Source of the DNA: Ophiocordyceps camponoti-saundersi (nom. inval.)
Lineage: Eukaryota > Ascomycota > Sordariomycetes > Hypocreales > Ophiocordycipitaceae
Assembly (NCBI GenBank): GCA_003339415.1
Contig: PDHQ01000322.1
Location: 1 to 36,228 of the forward strand
Direction: 5' to 3'
Length of the DNA: 36,228 bases
The translations under genes and the position numbers were made by a program. The notes under the pieces were generated by a model. That model ran no database searches. It had not been told where the DNA came from and worked only from the letters and a program-made list of their open reading frames with translations. This document shows, one piece after another, positions 10,920 to 25,000 of the stretch; position 1 is the first letter of the stretch; every line of letters begins with the position of its first letter.

Positions 10920-11029
10920 GGGTCGGACGATACCTGGAAAGAATTAATAGTAATTTTTATATAAAAATAATAGAAAAAAAATATAAAAATATAAAAAAAA
11001 TAAGAAAGTAAAGATAAAGGGTCGGACGA
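10920..11029. repeat. 11-bp direct repeats around an A-rich 88-bp segment
   Basis: GGGTCGGACGA occurs at 10920-10930 and 11019-11029, exactly matching. The 88 bp between them are A-rich and contain several A6-A8 runs. Eleven bp is a typical length for a target duplication made by target-primed reverse transcription, so this may be a tiny retroposed insertion. A local tandem duplication is the alternative. Confidence 0.5.
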
Positions 11030-11074
11030 AGTAGAGATATAAGAAAGAAAAGAGTATAAGTCTCATATAACCTA

Positions 11075-14000
11075 AGTAAGTTATTAGATAATAGCTTTAA
11101 TCTATAACTTATAGGAATTTATAAAAATAAGGGTTAATAAGGCTAAGTAAGGGCTATCCTTAATATAGGCGTCGGCTAGGTTATTCTTACTATTAATCTA
11201 TTATATTTCTAAAATTTCCTTACGCTTATATAACTTATAAATAGCTATAATATTAATTATTAGCCGTTTTTCTATTATTAAGCTAAGCCTTACTAAGTAA
11301 TTATATAATAAATATAAGTTTATATAAAGAATAAGGGGGATCGGAGGCGTACTTAGGGATTATATAATAGCCTAAATAGTTAAGTAAAAGGCTAGGCCGA
11401 TATTAACGCCGTTTACTATATTATAAAGTTCGCTTACTAAGATACTTTAAGTAACCTTTTTATATTTTATAAAGGTTTAATAAAGGATATTACCTTATAT
11501 AATAAATAAGTTAAAAGACTAGTCTTTTTTACTAAGGATAATTAAGGTGCTAAGCTATAAAGTAAGGTCCCTATTATTCGTAAATAACTTATTTATAAAA
11601 ATAAATAGTTTTATATAAGATAGGTTAAGTAAAATAAACTATAAACCGCGGGTAGTATTATTAATCTACTATTAGATATATTTATTAAGAGCTAAAATAT
11701 CTTACGAGGAAGGATTAGTTACTTAAGTAGCTACTATAAGGTTATATAACGCCTTTAGTTAATAAGTAAAAGTAATATATACTCCTCGGGCTTACTAGCT
11801 AATAAAGTCCTATAAGGTAGTATTAGCAGTTAGGTTAATAATGTAAAGGCCCTTTACTTATCTTTTCTATATAAAAACGATATCGTATAATTCGCGCGTA
11901 ATATAACTACCGTTAAAGTTAATAGATAAGCTATTAGTAAGGAATATTTTAAGCTTCGTACGAAGCTCTACTTATTTTAACTTATTTTTCTTAAGTTTAG
12001 AGAATATATTAAATATAAAAAAAATATATTATCTATTTATAAGCTTATTATTCCGAATAAGTTAGGGCCGGCTATTATAAATAAAAAATATAAATCGTAT
12101 AATAAGGGCGTTATATAAAAATTCGTACGATAATAATTATAATATATTTTAAACTAGTATAATTTTAATTTTACTAGCTTATATAATAGCTTCTTAATAT
12201 ATAAAAGAGTATAGGGTAGATATTAATCTTATAGTTTTTTAGGAAAGTACGCGTATATTATATAACTTAAAAGATTAGCAGATTACGTATATACTTACGT
12301 AATATCTTATAATTCGCCTTAGTAGTTATATAACTTTATAAGGGTAAGTTTAAGGGTAAAAAGAAGGCGCTATAATATATATAGAATTATAAGTAATTAC
12401 GTAAGTATTTCTTCCTTACTATTATCGCCGTACTCTTAAATAATAAGCTAGGATTTCTTATAAGGTTTATTATTTAGATTCTTTACCTCTTATATAAGAC
12501 GCGTTTTAAAAATATATCTTATAAGGTCCGAGGAAGGGTTATATTAGATAAAGGTAAAGATTTCCTATATAGAGAGGGTATTAATTTCCTTACGGTTAAA
12601 GGCCTTAAATAGTTATCCTAAAGTAATAATAATACCTTATTATTATAATTATATAATAAGTGCGTAATTATCTTTTTCCTTCGTAGTAACGAATATAAAA
12701 GGAAAAGCTTTATATAAGTCTTTATTATATAGGGGTATAATCGGGATTTTAAACTATACCTTTTTCTCTATAAGTATAATAAGGAGAGAGCGGAGATAGG
12801 GTTTAACTTATATTATATAAAATCTAGTTAATCCTATAAGAAATTTAAAGATAATATCCTAGCTATCGAAACTAGAAATATAGAAAGGACCTTACTATTT
12901 ATTCTTTTTACGCTAAATAAAAACTTCGCTTTAAAAAGGAAGCGATAAGATATTATATAAGTTAGGTTTATTTTAGGTATAGAGAGCGCGTAAAACGTCC
13001 GCTTAAGCCTTAATTTATTATACCTATCTTATAGCGTGCTAAATTACTCGGGCTCTTATAGTAATATTAAGGGCTAAGGGTAAGTTATATAAAATATAAG
13101 AGTAAGCGCTAAAAATAAGAAATATTAAGATAAGGCTATCTAATCTAGCTATATTATTAATAGCTTTAATAGCTATCTAAAAAATAATTATATTATTAGT
13201 CTTAGTGCTAATTTCTTATCGTAAAATATTATACGCCCGCCTAAGAGGGGCGTATATACGTTTAACCTTACTAATTACCTAATACGCTTTAACGGGCATT
13301 TCTTTATATATAATACTAAGTAGTTTCACGTTTATATAAAACTTTAAAGAGGAAAAGTTAATCCTAATATTATAGGAGATAATATCTAGTAGGCCTTAAT
13401 ATATATAAGTCTAGCACTTATATAAGGCGTTTTAAGCGTTTACCGCTAATATACTTTATACGAAAGCGGCGGCTTAGAAAGATATAGCTTCGTTAATAGT
13501 ATATAAGACTAGCTTACCGTAAAGGTAAAAAACGTTAATAACTAGTAAGTAATTAAATTTGCAGTTATCTTTAAGGGAGAATTTAAATCGCTAAGGTTTT
13601 AAGTCGTATAACTAATATTAGTAGTATAAACGTCGGATTAATTTAAAAGCTATAAGGGTTATATTTAAAAAACTAGCTTTCTTTAGTAAGTTATAAAGCT
13701 ATTATATATAAAGGTAGCTAAAATATTAATAAAGCTATCGTAACTCTTATTCTATATAGTATAATATAAATTCTTACTTTAAAACGTTAAAGAATAAATA
13801 TCCCTATTTCTTAATAATAGGAACTATTATACTATTATATTATACGATAATATCCCTTATATTATTATAAAAAGTATAAAAGCGGTCGGTATTTTTAAGA
13901 TTAAAAAGAAATAGGGTAGAAATATTAAGAATATAATAAAGGACTTTACTAAAAAGGTTTTATATAATAATAGTTCCGATTAGCTTAATAAGTTTTAAGA

Positions 14001-15240
14001 AGCTAAAATAGAGTATATTCTTAGTTAGGGTCTAGTTAATAATCGTATAAGGGTATTTCTAGATATAAGCTTCTACTTATAGTTTACCTATAATCGAGAT
14101 TTATATAGCTTCTATATTCTAAAGCTTACCTTAGTATATTATATAATATATATTTAAAAGGAGGAATTATTTTACGGGAACTGCTAGGGCCTTTAGTTAG
14201 TAAATATTATCGCTAGTAAGGCGGTATATATAGGCCGCTATAGTAAAAAATAAAACCGCGTTTTCGCTGCTAATAATTTCTTTTTTAATATCGGAGTCTT
14301 TATTATATAATTATAAAAACTAGGAATCTTATTTATTAAAACCTTTATACGATAAGAGGAATACGCTAAATTCTTCCTTTATAAGGGGGTCCTAGCTAGT
14401 TTTATTATAACTAGTAAGGTATTACTTACGTACGCGTTAGATATTATCTAACTTATAGTTTATAAACTAATATCTTTCCTTTTTATATACGAAGTACCTT
14501 CGTATTATATAAGGTTAGAACTAGCGTCGCTATAAGGAAAAATATTATATAGGGGGCGATTATCGTTAGCGGGGAGTAAAAGAAGATTATCTAAGGTTTA
14601 TATAATACTTATTATAATTAAAATAGCGTTATTTAATAAAGAACTAGTTAGTAGTTTTATCTATAGCGATAATAAGGGAGGAACGGAGGCAATTAATAAA
14701 TATTTCGTACGATATATTTTAGAATATTATAGCTAATTTAAGTTCTAAAACGCCGCGATAAGCTTATACGATAGTAGTAAAAAGTTACTTTTCTCCTTAA
14801 TAGTTAAGTTTAAGGGCTTATTAAATAAGTTAAAGTTTATTAAGGAGGGTATTAAGTAAATTTATTATAGTTTTATTAGGGTTTTCTTATCGTACTATAT
14901 TAAAAGAAAAAGTAATCTAATCTGTCTAATATAACGAATAGTTCGTATAAATATTAAAGTATATATCTAAAAAAGTATAAATTTTATCTTATTATTTATC
15001 TAATCCGATAAAGTATAAATAATAATCTTAAGCTTTATTTAAAAGGATATTTAGAAAAATAGCGTAAAATTAATCTTTTATTATACTAATATAGGAGTAA
15101 TAGCTAATAAAAATTCTAGCCTTATCGATTAGTATATTATATAGCCGCCTTATATAGCTCTAATCTTTTCGCTAACTTTTAAGGAAGGCGGTAACTTTGT
15201 CTATTAAGGCTTAATTTATTAGTTCTAGGAGGGTCTAAGT
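11075..15240 (-). pseudogene. Ty1/Copia gag-pol of N1, RIP-degraded
   Basis: Copia polyproteins run gag, protease, integrase, RT, RNase H. The RT and RNase H end is clear on the minus strand. LYKLVKLKLYWFK-like residues (family 'LYGIPEAGNHWF') are at about 12215-12180. FGIISLQIDNIFFL surrounds 12036-12028, where the QTDD catalytic site is changed to QIDN. RGVYITFTYQLKALYN and VTNPSS lie near 11800-11710. The RNase H tail at 11340-11080 reads LYNYLVRLSLIIEKRL and NNLADAYIK (family NPADAMTK). The gag, protease and integrase parts (about 15240-12400) should lie upstream but I could not resolve them. All frames are broken by RIP stops. Confidence 0.8.
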
Positions 15241-15576
15241 TAGGGTTGCCGAGGGTAGCTATATATTTAAGTTATATAAAGCAGTTAACTCCTACATATA
15301 GGTTATATAAAGTAGGGGTTTAGCTAAGACACTTCGTAGTAGCTATATTAAGATATATCTTAACTTAAGGGGCTATACTAAATATAAAGCTTATATTATA
15401 TAATCTAAAAGAGTTAGTTCGGAAAAGGGGGGGTAGTTTAACTATATAAAAGGGGCTTCTTATAAGTTAGGGCGTAAAACATTTTTTAGTTTAATCTTAA
15501 GGAGTTATATAAAGCGTTTAATTAATATACCGTTTCTAATAAGTAAGATATATTATATAACTATAATTTAAGTTAG

Positions 15577-15762
15577 TGTGAGGGATTCGGGCTATGCTTA
15601 AATAACTAAGTTATATAAGGTAATTAGTTATATCCGCGCGCAACGCGCGCGCGGATCGCTTACCCCTATTAAGCGTTATAACCCCTTTTATATAGCTTTT
15701 TATAATTATTTTAAATAATAAAGTCACCTCCTTATAAATAGCCTAGAGGCCGAACCCTTATA
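15577..15762 (+). repeat. 5' LTR of Gypsy copy N2 (186 bp)
   Basis: Starts TGTGAGGGATTCGG, one of the few places in the window where the LTR terminal TG survives. It ends CCCTTATA, with TAAAATAACT after it where the primer-binding site is expected. The first hairpin is broken by C-to-T changes (GCTTAAAT for GCCCGAAT). The CGCG palindrome at about 15635-15656 is kept. Confidence 0.92.
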
Positions 15763-18700
15763 TAAAATAACTATTATTATAATAGATAACCTTATCTCTT
15801 AAGAGGTAATTATCGCCTAGCTATAATAATAATAAGTAATAATTTCTAAGCTATAAAAGGTCTTATAAGCGTAACGCGATATTATTTACTCTTTAATATA
15901 ATATTAGTAACTTTAGCCGGAGCCCTCGCTATAGCTTTTACGCTAAAAACCTCTTCTATCTAGCTCCCCTTTTAATAGCGATAAAACCTTTTTTCTAGCT
16001 TAGCAGGCCCTAATATTATATAAGCTATTAGTAAATCGCGCCTTTATTAATAACGATTATAACTAATAAGTTTTTTTTTATTAATATCTATTACTTACTA
16101 TTTAGTTAAAAGTAGCCCTATTTTTTAAGTAAGGTAAAGAATACTAATATTAAGTTAAGACTTTTCTTAAGTATCTTAATATAATATTTACTAACCCCTA
16201 CCGCTATTAGATAGCTATAATAAAGTTAGAAAAGCTCTCTTAAAGTACCTTTAAGTTATTCTCCGATTTCCTTATTCGTTTTAAGGTAAAACTATCGCTC
16301 TTAAGAGGTACTATATAAATAAACGAAATTAAGGTAATATATTTATATCGCGTACTTACCCCTAAGTTATAACGCTACTATCTTAAACGCGATATTCCCT
16401 TTAATAATTATATTTTAGTTATAGCTTATATCCGTTTTATTATTATCGATATTAAGTTATTCTAGATTAAAAATAAGAGTTAAATACCTTTTTCCTTTAC
16501 TCTTTCCCTAGTAGCTTAAGATATTAATATACTTATAATAGATATCCGCTAGACTAATATAACCCTAAGGCGTTCTCCCCGCGGTTAGAGACGCGGTAAA
16601 TATAAAAGGTAGCGTTTAAGACCTTACTATTCTACTCCTTATATTTCTATAAAAGAATATAGTAAGCGTTAGGTTAAAGGATATTATCTACGCTATAGCT
16701 AGGTAAGCTATTTTATAAGGGATTATCCGGTATACCTATCTTCGCCCTTATCCTTATCTATACGCTTCGTAGAAATAAGAGAGGCTAACTAGAACGCTTA
16801 TTCGGATTAGGGAAAAGAATCCCCCCTATACTAAGTCTCTTATAAGGGGAAGGTAATCGCGTTAATTTAATAGATAATAGTTTAAAAAACTAATTTATAG
16901 ATATTATAAGGAATATAAACGTAAGTCCTCTCCTTATCCCTATTCTCGTAAATTCTATTACTTTTATTAACGCGTAAGTAAATAATAGCTATAACTATTA
17001 CGCTATTATAAGTAAGTTTTAGGTATAACGTTACTATTTCTAATATATTCCTCTCCTTACTTTATATATAATTTATACTATAATTTAAATCCGCTATTAG
17101 AAATAAGTTTACTTTAAAGACTCCTCCTTAATTTATTATATTATTTAATTTATTATTAATATTAATAGCTAGTAAACGCTTATAGTTATATATATAATCC
17201 CTAGCCTAACTTAAAATATAATCCTTAGCTCTTTTTAGATAGCGTAGTATAATATATCCCTTTATATAAGATAATAATATCTTATAGTCTACTTTATAAA
17301 TAACCTCGTTATCCCGTATAATAAAACGTAAGTTTAAAAATATTAAATAGTTACTATCTTAAGCTTAACTTTTACTATATTAATAAGGCGCGAATCTTAT
17401 TAGTAAATAAGCTATTATTTCCTTACTATAAGCTTATAGGATATTTTACGCGTTTTATAAATTAAAATATTATCTCCTTTTACTTTACTAGTTTCTTTAT
17501 TTTCTAAAATATTTAATTTTAATAACTTTTTTAATAAAAAAAAAGTAAGTATTTTTCCCCCTTATTATAGTATATATAATTACTATATCTATCTATAATA
17601 ATAGCTTAATAAATCCTTACCGCTATTATTTTAAGGGCTATTATATAATATACCGCGTAAATACCTCCTTAAAATACGGAAGTAAATTACTAATCTAATA
17701 GATAAAAGATAGATTCGCGTAAGCTTATTATTTATAGCCGCCTTAGTCCTCCTAGCTAAAAAGCTTAAGGGCGGCTAGTAGTTTTATATTAATTATCGGG
17801 CCTTAAATTAACTTACTAAGTAAAACCGCTATCCCTTACCTCTTATAAAGGAAACTTTATATAATTTTTCTAGCGCCTAGTAGTTTACTAAACTTAATAT
17901 ACGCGCCGCCTTTTATAAAATATATATTATAAAAGGCGAGGAATATCTAATTACTTTCCGTATATATTTTAAGCTATTCGAATACCTTATTTACCTTTTT
18001 AGTCTTACTAGCGCCCCCGCCTTATTCTAATAAAATATTAATATTTCCCTAAGCGATTCCTTTAAGAATTTTATTATTACTTACCTTAATAATATTCTTA
18101 TATATTTAAGTAGCTTATTTTTAGATTATTAGAAAAAAGTCCGTATTATTCTTATAAAATTATAATAAGCTAAACTATATTTAAACCTTAATAAATACGC
18201 GTTTATAGTTTATAAAATTAAATACCTTAGGTTTATTATCTACGCTAGATAAAAAGTACGCTTAAACTTAGCTAAGATTTTAGTAATTAGAGACTAAGAA
18301 GTATTAATTTACGGAAAAGGTATATATAATTTTATTAGCTTTATAAACTTTTACCGTAATTTTATCCCTTAGTTTTCCTCTCTTATAGCCTTACTTATTA
18401 CTTTTATAAAATATAACGCTCCTTTTAATTAGACCCTAGCTTATTAAGACGCTTTTAAGTAACTAAAAAACGCGTTTATCTCCTCCCTTACCTTTACTTA
18501 ATAAAGCCCTAATCTTAATATTATTATAAAAGTAAACTATTTAAGTAAGGTAATTAGTAGCTATCTCTCTTAGCGCGGTTAAGATTAAATCTTATAGCTT
18601 ATAATATATTTTTTTTAAAAGCTTTAGCCCGCGGAACGGAATTATATAATTTATAATAAGGAGCTTCTTACTATTATCTATTACCTTAAGGTATAATTAG

Positions 18701-19198
18701 CTAAACTCCGAAGCATCTCCTCCCTATTTACTATCTTTATAAATTATAAGGCCTTAAAGTATTTTATAACTCCTAAAGCTATATCGGAACGCTAAGCTTA
18801 ATAAGCTAAGATACTTACTTTTTTTAACTTTTATTTATAATACCGCTTAAGTAAGTAAGCTACCTAGCTTAATACCCTCTCTTATTATAATTAAAAGCGA
18901 CGATATACTATTTTATATTTTAGCTATATTATATAGCTTTTATTTATTTATTTTTTCGGACTATAACCGGTTTAAAGCTAAAATACTATTTTTATAATAC
19001 TAGCCCCTTTTATAAATAAGTATTTAAGGGAATTATAGCTTATAGCGTTATAATTTAACCCGCTTTATATAGTATAACGTACTATATTATAAGAGGGCGC
19101 TTAAAAGTTCCCTTTTAAAGTAAGTATAAAGGAGTAAATTATAAACTATTCCTTTTCCGCTAGCAGCTAGCTATAGTTCCGGGGCTAACTTTAGGTAC
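15763..19198 (+). pseudogene. N2 gag-protease-RT-RNase H, RIP-degraded
   Basis: This is the first part of a chromovirus polyprotein. Gag carries a zinc knuckle at 16685-16726 with CX2CX4HX4C spacing, now YLRYS*VSYFIRDY. The RT shows EYLIYLFSLTSAPA (family EYLVMPFGLTNAPA) near 17975-18020. The YLDD active site is changed to YLNN at 18082-18093, followed by ILIYLSS and then LGFII near 18225. After FINFYRNFIP (near 18340), RNase H reads L*PAERNYIIYNKELL at about 18620-18670 and INYKALKYF near 18735. Stops are all at expected Gln/Trp codons. The frame breaks off after RNase H where N3 inserted. Confidence 0.92.
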
Positions 19199-19395
19199 TA
19201 TTAGATAGGTATCAGAGGACAAGGTATTAGAGGACAAGGAATAGGAGGAAAAAGGGAAGAACTTAGAGGAATTATTATTATTATTAAACTTACTATTAGA
19301 CTAATATAAAAGGGATCACGACTACTAATACCTTAACGTATAACCTTATACGATCTAATCTAATCTTATAATTTAAGACCGATTAAGGAATTTTA
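19199..19395 (+). repeat. 5' LTR of N3 (197 bp)
   Basis: Matches 29186-29382 base for base in length, with eight differences, all transitions. It keeps several CA dinucleotides (TATCAGAGGACAAGG, GGATCACG) that are TA in the 3' LTR. It contains a near-tandem GTATTAGAGGACAAG motif. Confidence 0.95.
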
Positions 19396-22040
19396 TAATA
19401 ATAAGACTAGGATTTAGCGCGTTACTATACAAGCTATAGAATTAATACGATAGTATCGTTTAGTAACGATAGCTAAGTATTTAAGGATTTCGGTAAATTA
19501 CTAAATTAGGAAGCGAAGCGAGTTCTAATTAGGTTAAGCGGGAGCTACCTAGAGTAAGTCTAGCTATAGCTACCTATTATTGCCGGAAAAGCGGCCCTAT
19601 AGTAAGTAAGGTAGGAAAGACTATATAAGCGAGAATAAGGGGGGAAAAAGGACGAGAGAATATAAGAAAACCCCGTAAGTGCGGATAGTCTTCCCTTTTT
19701 TCCTTTCTTTATTATCGCCGAAGGTAGTTAAGATAAGAAAAATATTAAGATAAGTAAGTAAAAAGGATTAGGGGCGTATAATCTTCCTAGATAGATTAAC
19801 GCTAGAAGTTTTTTAATTCGAAGAAACGGATATACCTAATAAAGGAAGACTTAGTTCCGCTAGATATTTAGTAGTTATAAATATTATAGGCAGAAGTAAG
19901 TTATTAAAATATACTTAAGGAGTGCCCTAAGGTAGAAGATTAGAAAATAATATTAAATATAGATATAAGTTTATTATAAGGTTTACTTAGTTTATTAAAA
20001 AGTTTACTATATTATTTACTTTATCCCCTTCCCCTAATAAGTTAGACCGGTCTAATAATCGTGCACCTAGTACTAATATAAGGGAGTATTACTAAACTAA
20101 AGGGCAAATATTACGTTATAATAGCGTTAACTCTACTATTAAGGCTTAAGCTATTTACTAGATACCCGAAGGACGTCTTAGCTAAAAGGTACCTCGATTA
20201 GTATAATATTAAGATAGCACTATTAGGTATCTAAGGAGAGATATATAATATTATTATTAAGGAGATCTTCTCTTTAGGTCTTCGTAGTAAGGCTACCGAC
20301 TAATATAATAAGTTAGATAACGAAGATCGCACTTAGTTTAAGTTAGCAAATCTATTTATAAATAAGTTTAAGAAGGTAGACTTAATCGTAAAGAGCACTC
20401 TTATTATAGAGGCGTATAAGTTTAGTTATAAGAAAGGAGAATTACTAGCTAATTATACGAAATAAGTAAAGGCTTTTTATACCTAAGTAAAATTAGAAAC
20501 TTAATAGATTTTACTTACTAACTTTTTAAATTAGATAACTAAAGACGCTAAGAAAGATAAATAGTATAAGCGGGCTATTATTAAGCGCCTCTATATTAAT
20601 AGTAAATAGAAGTTATTAATAGCGACGGTAAGCTTAATATAGTTTAATATTCGACTTACTATATATAACCTACGCGATATAATATCTAAAAAGATTAAGA
20701 GAGATACCGATAAAGTACTAGCTATAGAGATAGATTCGTAAAAAGTAATAGCTAAGTAGTAAGAGATAATAACTAAAATAGCTAAATTAATAGAATAATC
20801 TAATATTATAGTAGTAAGTAAGTTAAGTAAGTACTTATAGAACTTAGGAGGCTATCTTACTAGCGGATATTCGAGTATATAAGGTATATTTAGATAGATT
20901 AGTATTTAAGTATAAAATTAGGGATATCCGTTATAGAATTCTTTAAATATATTATAATAATAACCCCGAGCTCCTAGACTATTAAATATAGGACTTAGAT
21001 ACTAACCTCCTAACTTAAATCTATAGTAGTATTTTAAATATAGCGAATAGGGCTATATAGGCTATAATTATCTATCTATAGCTCCGTTTAATAAAGAAGC
21101 GTTCTAGTAGCGGAAAGCTTATTAGGAAACTTACGCGGAGGAGATAAAGAAATAGAGACGCTAGTAACTATATTAAGGCACTAGCCCTAAACCGTTAGTA
21201 AAGAATTTAACGGTTATTAGCTTAGATATAAATATTCGATTACTAATAAGATATATAACTAAGATATTATTAGTATTACCTATAGTAAAGAGTTTAGATA
21301 GAAAAGCTTTAGATTTTACTACGCCTAATATTAATTCTATATAGGGATAAACTTATACCGCTTAGAAACCTAATATTTAAACCTCTTATTAGAAAGAAAA
21401 GATAGTGCTAACTTCTTAACCTACGTAAGGCCGCGTAACTAAACCGCGCTTTAAAGTAAAATTTAACTTAGATAACTTAGATAAACTATAATAGGATAAA
21501 TTAGAGTAGGAAATTCGTTACTAATTAGTTATATTAAGCACGGAACCTAATAATAACGCTAAGGAAGGCCCGGCTCTAAAAGATATACTGACTCTAACTA
21601 TTCCTAAGCCTATCCTAAAACTAACTACTTAGTTATTACCCTTAGAAGTAGAAGTTTAGACTTACCCTTAAGAGCTTAAGCTAGCTAAAAAACGATATAA
21701 GTTAGAGAAAATCTAAGCTATAGAAGAATATAATATTCCGCTATTTAAACTAAGAGATAGGTTAAAAAATACCCCGGTAATATTAAGTATCCTTTAATTA
21801 CTCTAGGTTATACTATTAATTTATACGTAACTTAATAGACTAATATAGTATCGGAAGAAAATTAAGTCCCCGAAAAGTAAGGAGGTTATTATAAATCTTA
21901 TCTAACTATTCGAATCGTAAAACTTATTAGCGGATATTCTATCCTATAATACGCTTAATTAAGTAGTTTAGAGAGATATTATAGCGCTAGCTAAAGCTAT
22001 CTTATTAATATTAAGGTATATTAAAAGCTATATTAAAAGT
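19396..22040 (+). pseudogene. N3 leader and gag-like region, RIP-degraded
   Basis: The first 400-450 bp after the LTR look non-coding (leader with the primer-binding site, which RIP has made unreadable). From about 19850 the sequence has the mixed composition of a decayed coding region. By position before the protease this should be gag. I see charged, Lys/Glu-rich readings between about 20250 and 20850 and a Tyr-rich patch near 21310-21350 that could be a former zinc knuckle, but no motif is convincing. Identity therefore rests on element architecture alone, and the reading frame was not traced across the whole region. Confidence 0.5.
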
Positions 22041-25000
22041 TATTAATATATTACTATTATATTAAATAGAGGCTTTATAGTCGATCTAGTTAATAAGGCC
22101 TTTATAGCTAATAACGCCCTCCTTATAATCTAATTACCTTAACTAAATATAGTTAGAATAGTAAATAACGAACTCGCGATTATTAAGAGGGTTACCTACT
22201 TTCGGGTAATTATAGTAAGAATCTTAGCTAACGTAAAAATATACGTGCTAGGAGACTACGATAATTAGGATATTCTATTAGGCCGCGTATAGCTAAGACG
22301 CGTTAAGGCTATAGAATACTATATAAAGGAATAGCTAGAGATTATTAGTTTAGAAGGCACTATTTAGATTATTCTAATTTTCCTAGTACCTAATTTATTT
22401 AAGCCGGATAGGAAGACGCTACGAGCCCCTAAATATCTAAAAGCGGTTACTAACGATAAAAATAAGATTATATTCGTCGAAGATAATAAGCTTATTTTAA
22501 AAAAGGTCGAGGATATCTTATCCGCTATTACTAAATAACTAGCCTCCTAGGTAAAATAAGACTCTCTAAAAAACTAAGAGCTGCCTCCCGTAAGGGCTAG
22601 ATAATAGGGTAGCTAAAAATAATATAGAAAAAGATAGATAAAGTATTATAGCCTTAGATTTAGCGAAGGCTAGCAGTATCTATTAGTAAGTAAGTAAAAG
22701 TAGTATTACCCGAGTTTATATAGAAAAAAGTATATAAGGTAGTAGGTTTTAAATAGATAGCGGAGAAACCGGAGTCGACGAATAGATAGTTACTTAAGTA
22801 TTTAAAGTAGCCTAGAGGAGTAGAAAAATTGCTAGAAATAGAATTAGCTAACCCGAAAGAAAATAAGATAGCTAGGAACGAGAGTAATATAGAAAAGGTA
22901 ATCCGTAACTATAATAAGCTAGATATAATAAACCTTTTAAAATATCCCCGATATCGAATAAACTAAGAGAAAATAAGTAACGAGGATAATATTAACTATA
23001 TATCGTATCTTAGATAGGTAAGTACTATAATAATAAGTACTTTAAGACCTATATCTTATAAAAGTACTACCCCGGACCTAGTCGTTTGTCCTTTATCGGA
23101 TACCCTAATTAGGGAAATCGACGCGTAGTTTAAATAAAGCCTTATTACGCTAGGAGATTACGTTAAGATAGAAGAATAGAGAGAGAGGGTTATAAGATTA
23201 TATTTTACTTATAAGGACTACTTTATTTCTACTTTTAAGGAGATTCGACTTATATAACTAATTACCTATCGAATTAAATTAAAGGAGGGAGTAACGCTAG
23301 CCGTATTTAAATAAATAAGGTATAGTAAGCCTAAACGGATCTTTGCGGGCAAGGTATTCCTAATAATAGAAAAAGTAAATATTATTCGACCTATCGGCGA
23401 TAATACGGAATAGGTAGCTAAAACTTTATTCGTTAAGAAGCACCTATTAAACCCGGCGGCCTAAAGAATAGTTTATAATTACCGCGATATTAATAGGAAT
23501 ATAGTAAAACTAAGATATTTATATTATAACTTAGAGGTTAATTTAGACTAAGTATATATTAGATAACTTATAGTTTTCTCTTAGTTAGATACGTTTAATA
23601 AGTTTTAGTTAATCCTAATATAGCTAGAGGATATATATAAGATAGGCTTTACCGCCCCTAACGGTATATAGGAATATATTAATATACCGTAAGGACTAAT
23701 AAGCGCCCCTTCTATATATATAAGGTATAGGGATATCGCGTTTAGTAGATTAGTATTAGCGGATAAGGTTAAATACTAAACGTTATTAGGTTTTACTATA
23801 AAGTACTTAATATTAATATTCGTTTATATTAACGATTATAACCTTAGTAGCGAAACCTTTAATAGATATTTCGATTTCCTTTAATATTAGTACTTCCCTA
23901 AAGTAATATAGGCGCTAATTAGTCTCGCAGGTAAGAAGACAAAGCTATTTAATAGCACGGCTAAATTAGTTAAGTTTAAATTAGAAGTAGGGCGATTTCG
24001 TTTAAAAACTAAGTATCGGCAGAGATTTACGTAGTTAGGAGACTATTTCTAATAATATCCCCCTTAATCTTAGGAAAAAGTTTAAACGGTGCTATAGCTA
24101 ACCTTATTCCTTCGTTATTTTATACTAAGAAAAGTAAATAGGGCTAAACTTATTAAGAAAGCGTTCTTTAAAAAGGTAAATAAGGTAACTCTATTAGGAC
24201 GCTAATCTATATAATTAAAAGCACGATATTAGGACGAACCTATTTAGACGCTAAAGGCGGTAGAAGTTTTATAATTCCTATACTAAGCTATCTAAAATAA
24301 TATAATATTCGGAGCACGAATAAATATATAATTTCACCTAGTAATAGATATATCCGATACTAGGACCGGGGCCGTTCTCTACTAACTTAATAACTATCCC
24401 GATAGAACGTCTATTAAAGACTCTAATTTTTAAAATATAAAAATTATTATATAGATATTATTTTAGCTAAGTAATTTAGAACGGCGATATTTTATACCTA
24501 AAAAAGAAATATTAGCTATTATTTACGCGATTAAGGAATACTAGTAAATAGTAAATATATCCCTATATCCCCTTAAGATCTATATAAATTATAAAGGTAT
24601 TATTAACTTAATAACGAATATAGCGGAAACGTATAATAAAGTTACGAGGTAGATCGACGTTTTTTAAGAATAAGATATTAAATATATCTACCGCCCGAAT
24701 ACGATAAAGATTATTAAAATCGCGGATAGTATATCTAAGTTATATAATACTTTAAAAAGCGACGCTCTAGATATAGAGGGCTATATTATATTAGCGCTAA
24801 ATATTATTAAGGCTACTCGACTCCTATTAGGTAAACCGCTAGTAGGCAGAGAGGTATCTTACCTTTAGGCGGCTATATCCCCTTAGCTAAGAGACCCGTA
24901 ATATACGGAAATCGTGCTCTTTCTCGTTAATAGAATATAAGCATTACTAAATAATAAATATCGCTATATCTAAAAGTTAGCTATTAGATATTAAGTTTAG

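Noticed and set aside
10100..15240. Plus-strand readings through N1 as an unknown protein
   Set aside because: Copia RT and RNase H motifs read clearly on the minus strand, and the polypurine tract and LTR ends agree with that orientation.
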